From an uncultured Eubacteriales bacterium (GTDB taxonomy: Bacteria > Bacillota > Clostridia > Oscillospirales > CAG-272): a stretch of 64,000 bases of DNA. The DNA lies in the NCBI GenBank assembly GCA_900546695.1, contig URDX01000009.1, positions 1 to 64,000 on the forward strand. The letters run 5' to 3'. The first letter of the stretch is position 1. Each line of letters begins with the position of its first letter. Below the pieces are notes generated by a model. It made no database searches and was not told the DNA's origin. It worked only from the letters and a program-made list of their open reading frames with translations. Both the position numbers and the translations under genes were made by a program. Shown piece after piece: positions 60,486 through 64,000 of this stretch.

Positions 60486-62581
60486 AGTTTGAGATACCTC
60501 AGGCACCCATTGCCGTAAGGACTCCGTGGAAGGGGCATCTCGGCGGAGTTCCGATGCATCTTGACTATTTCGCGGGTTCGATGTTCGAGGCTGTTGAGGC
60601 GATAGCACGTAAGTATCCGCGCGCGATTGCATTTGATTTTATGGGTAGGGGTCAGACCTACTCGCATCTTGTCGAGATGGTGCACTCATGCGCGCGTTCG
60701 CTGCGCACCATAGGCGTACGCGAAGGCGACAGGGTAACTATCGCCATGCCGAACTGCCCGCAGGCGATATACATGTTCTATGCCGTCAACCTTATCGGCG
60801 GTATTGCTAACATGGTACATCCGCTCTCTGCGGAAAAGGAGATAGAGTTCTATCTGTGCGAGTCGGGCAGCGTTACTGCGGTAACGCTCGACCAGTTTTA
60901 CGGAAAGTTCGAGCGTATCAGACAGAACACCCCGCTCGTCAACATCGTTATTGCAAGCATAAAGGATGAGCTCTCCAATCCTCTCCGTACAGGCTACATG
61001 CTCACGGAGGGCAGAAAGATTGCAAAGATACCCGACGACGCACCCATCATCCGTTGGAAGGAATTTATGCGCCTCGGTAAGAGCTGCTTCTATAACTACC
61101 GTGTCAAGCGCAAGGCGACCGACCCCGCCGTCATCCTTTATTCGGGCGGCACGACGGGAACGACAAAGGGCATCGTGCTGACGAATCTTAACTTCAACGC
61201 GCTCGGACAGCAGGTCATCGCCGCAAATCCGATGTTTCGCCCCGGCGATACCATGCTCGCAGCGATGCCGCTTTTCCACGGCTTCGGTCTCGGCGTGTGC
61301 ATACACACTATGCTCTCGCAGGGCGGCAGATGCCTGCTTGTCCCCCGCTTTACCGCAAAGAGCTATGCAAAGCTGCTGATAAAGTACAGATGTAATTTTA
61401 TCGCGGGCGTTCCTACGCTCTATGAAGCGCTGCTGCGTCTGCCGACAATGGACGGCGCGGACCTGTCCTGTCTCAAGGGTGTTTTCTCGGGCGGCGACTC
61501 GCTCTCCGTCGAGCTTAAAAAGAAGCTTGACCGCTTCCTCTACGACCACAAGAGCGTTATTCAGGTGCGTGAGGGCTACGGCACGACCGAAACGGTCACC
61601 GCATGCTGCCTGACCCCGCCGCATATGTTCAAGGAGGGAAGCATCGGAGTACCGTTCCCCGATACGTATATCAAGATAGTCGACCGCGAGAGCGGCGATG
61701 AGGTACCGTACGGCGAGGAGGGCGAGATACTGCTCGCGGGTCCTACCGTTATGAAGGAATATATGAACCATCCCGACGAGACCGTGCAGACGCTCCGCGT
61801 GGGCGAAGACGGTCTGACATGGGTCCACACAGGCGACCTCGGTATAATGGATTCGGAGGGCTTTGTCTACTTTCGCGGCAGAGCAAAGAGAATGATAATC
61901 ACGTCGGGCTATAACGTTTATCCCGGTCAGATAGAGAACATTCTCGACGCGCATGACAGCGTACAGATGAGCTGTGTTATCGGCGTGCCCGATCCGTATA
62001 AAATGCAGAAGGTAAAGGCATTCGTTAAACTCGCTGCGGGCGTACCCGCAAACGATGAGACAAAGCAGATGCTGCTCTCCTACTGCCGCAAGAACATCGC
62101 AAAGTACGCTATGCCGTACGATATCGAGTTCCGCGAGGATATGCCGAAAACGCTTGTCGGTAAGGTCGCATATCGCAAGCTCGAGGAGGAAGAGACGGCT
62201 CGCATCGCCGCAGCGGCGAATGCAGATGCAGCCGCTTCCGCCGCCGTGCCCGCCGCGAAGGATAATAACGGCGGAAAGGGCAAAAACAGCGCAAAGGGCA
62301 AAAACAGCGCAAAGGACAAGAACGGCGCAAAGAACAAAAAGGACGGAAAGAGCAAGCACCGTTTTTTTGATAAGACTGCGTCCGACAGCGCTGCGCCCAC
62401 GTCCGAGAAGCCCGCATCCGATGCCGCATCTGCACACGAGCAGCCTGCCGTGACATTTGTCGCGTCTGAGCAGCCCGCAGAGGCTTCCGACCGCGAGACA
62501 GTACACACGGACGGAGAGACAGCAGGCACCGACAGGAGCGAGACCGCACATGCGAGCGGCGATGCTGACGGCAAAAAATAA
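60482..62581 (+). CDS. AMP-forming acyl-CoA synthetase (ANL family) with disordered C-terminal tail
   Basis: The enzyme activates a carboxylic acid with ATP and joins it to CoA or another carrier. The 699-residue protein has the adenylation signatures ILYSGGTTGTTKGIVLTN, VREGYGTTETVTACC, VHTGDLGIMDSEGFVYFRGR and the C-terminal-domain Lys region MPKTLVGKVAYRKLEEE. The enzyme proper ends near residue 575. The last 120 residues are low complexity: a Lys/Gly/Asn/Ala part (KGKNSAKGKNSAKDKNGAKN) and an acidic Ser/Asp/Glu/Thr part. It is coupled by overlap to the E2-like gene. Fatty or aryl acids are plausible substrates. Confidence 0.87.
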   Translation: MKFEIPQAPIAVRTPWKGHLGGVPMHLDYFAGSMFEAVEAIARKYPRAIAFDFMGRGQTYSHLVEMVHSCARSLRTIGVREGDRVTIAMPNCPQAIYMFYAVNLIGGIANMVHPLSAEKEIEFYLCESGSVTAVTLDQFYGKFERIRQNTPLVNIVIASIKDELSNPLRTGYMLTEGRKIAKIPDDAPIIRWKEFMRLGKSCFYNYRVKRKATDPAVILYSGGTTGTTKGIVLTNLNFNALGQQVIAANPMFRPGDTMLAAMPLFHGFGLGVCIHTMLSQGGRCLLVPRFTAKSYAKLLIKYRCNFIAGVPTLYEALLRLPTMDGADLSCLKGVFSGGDSLSVELKKKLDRFLYDHKSVIQVREGYGTTETVTACCLTPPHMFKEGSIGVPFPDTYIKIVDRESGDEVPYGEEGEILLAGPTVMKEYMNHPDETVQTLRVGEDGLTWVHTGDLGIMDSEGFVYFRGRAKRMIITSGYNVYPGQIENILDAHDSVQMSCVIGVPDPYKMQKVKAFVKLAAGVPANDETKQMLLSYCRKNIAKYAMPYDIEFREDMPKTLVGKVAYRKLEEEETARIAAAANADAAASAAVPAAKDNNGGKGKNSAKGKNSAKDKNGAKNKKDGKSKHRFFDKTASDSAAPTSEKPASDAASAHEQPAVTFVASEQPAEASDRETVHTDGETAGTDRSETAHASGDADGKK

Positions 62582-62663
62582 ATAACGTTTATATCCGAGC
62601 GCTGTCGCCGGTTATAATATAAAAAGGCAATACTATTGCAGTATAAGAAAGGATATTTTCATT

Positions 62664-63737
62664 ATGGAAAGACTCAGAGTAGGTATCGTCGGACTCGGCG
62701 GTATGGGTAACGTACACTCCGACTCCTGGAGGGAGAACCCCCGTGCCGACATTATCGCAATGTGTGATATCAAGCCCGAGAAGTGCGACGAGTACATCAA
62801 GCGCACCCACATCGAGGATCAGGGTATCAAGGTATACATTGACTTCAAGGAGATGATCGAGAAGGAGCAACTCGACGTTGTCGACATCGCAACCCCTAAC
62901 GATATGCACTCCGTTATCGCCGTTTACGCTCTCGAGCACGGCATCAATGTATTCTGTGAGAAGCCCGACGCTATCAACGCTGCCGAGCAGAAGAAGATGA
63001 AGGATGCTTCCGAAAAGAACGGCAAGCTCCTTATGTGCATGCGCAACAACCGTTACTACCCCAACTCGCAGTTCCTCAAGAAGTACATCGCCGACGGCAA
63101 GTGCGGCGAGATCTACTGCGGACGCTGCGGATGGATCCGTCGCCGCGGTATCCCCGGAAAGGGCGGCTGGTTCACCACTAAGGCTCGTTCGGGCGGCGGT
63201 CCTCTGATCGACCTCGGCGTTCACATGATCGACCTCTCCATCTGGCTCATGGGTAACCCCACTCCCGTTGCCGTTTCGGGCTGCACCTACACCAAGTTTG
63301 CAAACGATGAGGCTGAGAGCGATTCCGAGCACTCTAAGTTCGGTGAAGCTGTTGCAGACGGTACCTTCGACGTTGAGGACCTTGCAATGGGCTTCATCCG
63401 CTTTGACAACGGCTCCTGCCTCCAGTTCGAGTTCAGCTGGGCATCGAACATCGAGGAGGAGAAGCGTTTCGTAGAGCTCCGCGGTACAAAGGCAGGCTTT
63501 ACATGGGGCGACGACGGCTCTGTTAAGATCTTCGGCGAGGAAGAGGGTCAGCTCGTTGACGAGAAGCCCGAGCTCCCCGAAATGGGCAACGGTCACGACC
63601 GCGCTATCCGTCACTTTTCCGAGATTCTGCTTGACGGCAGAGCTCCCGACTATGTACCTCAGCAGGGTCTTAACATGATTAAGATTCTCGACGGTATCTA
63701 CGAGTCCGCAAGAACAGGCAAGGAAGTTCTTCTTTGA
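62664..63737 (+). CDS. Gfo/Idh/MocA-family oxidoreductase
   Basis: The 357-residue NAD(P)-dependent dehydrogenase has the Rossmann motif VGIVGLGGMGNVHSDSW, the cofactor-loop FCEKPDAINAAEQKK (EKP), and the C-terminal beta-sheet domain with GGGPLIDLGVHMIDLSIWLM, which carries the usual Asp/His catalytic pair. Family substrates are sugars, inositols and sugar acids; the exact one cannot be read. AAGGA lies about 12 bases before the ATG. The codon use is strikingly rich in C-ending codons, which suggests high expression. A terminator follows. Confidence 0.88.
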   Translation: MERLRVGIVGLGGMGNVHSDSWRENPRADIIAMCDIKPEKCDEYIKRTHIEDQGIKVYIDFKEMIEKEQLDVVDIATPNDMHSVIAVYALEHGINVFCEKPDAINAAEQKKMKDASEKNGKLLMCMRNNRYYPNSQFLKKYIADGKCGEIYCGRCGWIRRRGIPGKGGWFTTKARSGGGPLIDLGVHMIDLSIWLMGNPTPVAVSGCTYTKFANDEAESDSEHSKFGEAVADGTFDVEDLAMGFIRFDNGSCLQFEFSWASNIEEEKRFVELRGTKAGFTWGDDGSVKIFGEEEGQLVDEKPELPEMGNGHDRAIRHFSEILLDGRAPDYVPQQGLNMIKILDGIYESARTGKEVLL

Positions 63738-63765
63738 TTTGCGACAGTTTTCGCTGACAATATGC

Positions 63766-63791
63766 GGCAGTGCGATTTTTCGCACTGCCGT
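63766..63791 (+). terminator. Intrinsic terminator after the Gfo/Idh/MocA gene
   Basis: An 11-bp stem (63766-63776 with 63781-63791) around TTTT is followed by TGTTTATTT. Confidence 0.85.
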
Positions 63792-63855
63792 GTTTATTTC
63801 AGGCGGAGCGACGTACTTCCGCCCGGATGAACGGCACCATACCGCGATAAAGATA

Positions 63856-63886
63856 AAACCGAGACAGCTCATGACCGTCTCGGTTT
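63856..63886. terminator. Second, bidirectional terminator near the window end
   Basis: AAACCGAGAC (63856-63865) pairs with GTCTCGGTTT (63877-63886). It probably ends a minus-strand gene that lies beyond the window, or backs up the previous terminator. Confidence 0.75.
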
Positions 63887-64000
63887 CTTAGTACTATTTT
63901 ATTGCATGTAATGCGCACGGCTATATCGTGTGTTATCACTGCATATCTTTTTTGTGCGGTATTGCTGCGCACCTCTGTTGTACGTTATTGTCATACGTTT

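Overview
The window is about 64 kb of a fairly GC-rich chromosome from a low-GC-lineage Gram-positive, most likely an anaerobic gut or rumen Clostridia member (Oscillospiraceae/Ruminococcaceae-like). The evidence is the three dockerin-bearing secreted proteins, consensus sigma-A promoters (TTGACA-17-TATAAT), T-box regulation, a 2-hydroxyacyl-CoA dehydratase activase-like pair, the Firmicutes gene order holB-ricT-trmN6-rsmI, and a small clostridial-type ferredoxin. No phage, CRISPR array or complete insertion sequence is visible.

Layout. 1-1270: 3' part of a tRNA-Tyr, then a scar with an array of small hairpins, a frameshifted XRE regulator and the end of an IS110 transposase. 1274-6424: frameshifted nitroreductase, mannose-6-phosphate isomerase, and two dockerin proteins on the minus strand. 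6747-15676: two activase-like genes and mtaB on the minus strand, then a divergent CHAP/peptidoglycan-binding/dockerin protein. 15839-21690 (minus): parC, a HEAT-repeat protein, a hexuronate-type cluster (UxuB-like SDR, an Anabaena sensory rhodopsin transducer-like protein, a TIM-barrel isomerase) and a small membrane protein. 22000-27382 (plus): holB, ricT, ferredoxin, trmN6, rsmI. 27551-31048 (minus): a TrpXYZ-type ABC importer behind an aromatic leader-peptide attenuator. 31192-39973: murI, a GH95 enzyme, a GT-C-like membrane protein, an Mrp ATPase, a DUF218 protein and a lone PTS EIIC. 40127-51757 (plus): a promoter, a tandem Leu/Ile T-box and a ten-gene branched-chain amino-acid operon (ilvA-ridA-leuA-leuC-leuD-leuB-ilvB-ilvN-ilvC-ilvD). 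51843-64000: a DUF815 AAA ATPase, a Na+/Ca2+ exchanger, a heterodimeric ABC exporter divergent from a LysR regulator, an E2-like acyltransferase overlapping an acyl-CoA synthetase, and a Gfo/Idh/MocA oxidoreductase.

Two RNA regulators are the most interesting content. Upstream of the ABC importer, a 33-codon reading frame with a good Shine-Dalgarno contains 6 Tyr and 5 Phe codons (one run reads Tyr-Arg-Tyr-Tyr-Tyr-Phe). It is followed by an intrinsic terminator whose left arm can alternatively pair with the end of the leader frame. This is a classical ribosome-stalling attenuator and points to tyrosine/phenylalanine as the transported ligand. Upstream of ilvA, two specifier domains (codons CTC and ATC) lie in series before a single antiterminator/terminator, so one switch appears to read both leucyl and isoleucyl tRNA charging.

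The branched-chain operon is nearly complete for Ile, Val and Leu synthesis; only the aminotransferase is missing. RidA sits next to IlvA, whose reactive enamine products it clears. The dockerin proteins imply a cellulosome-like or cell-surface assembly, but no cohesin is present here.
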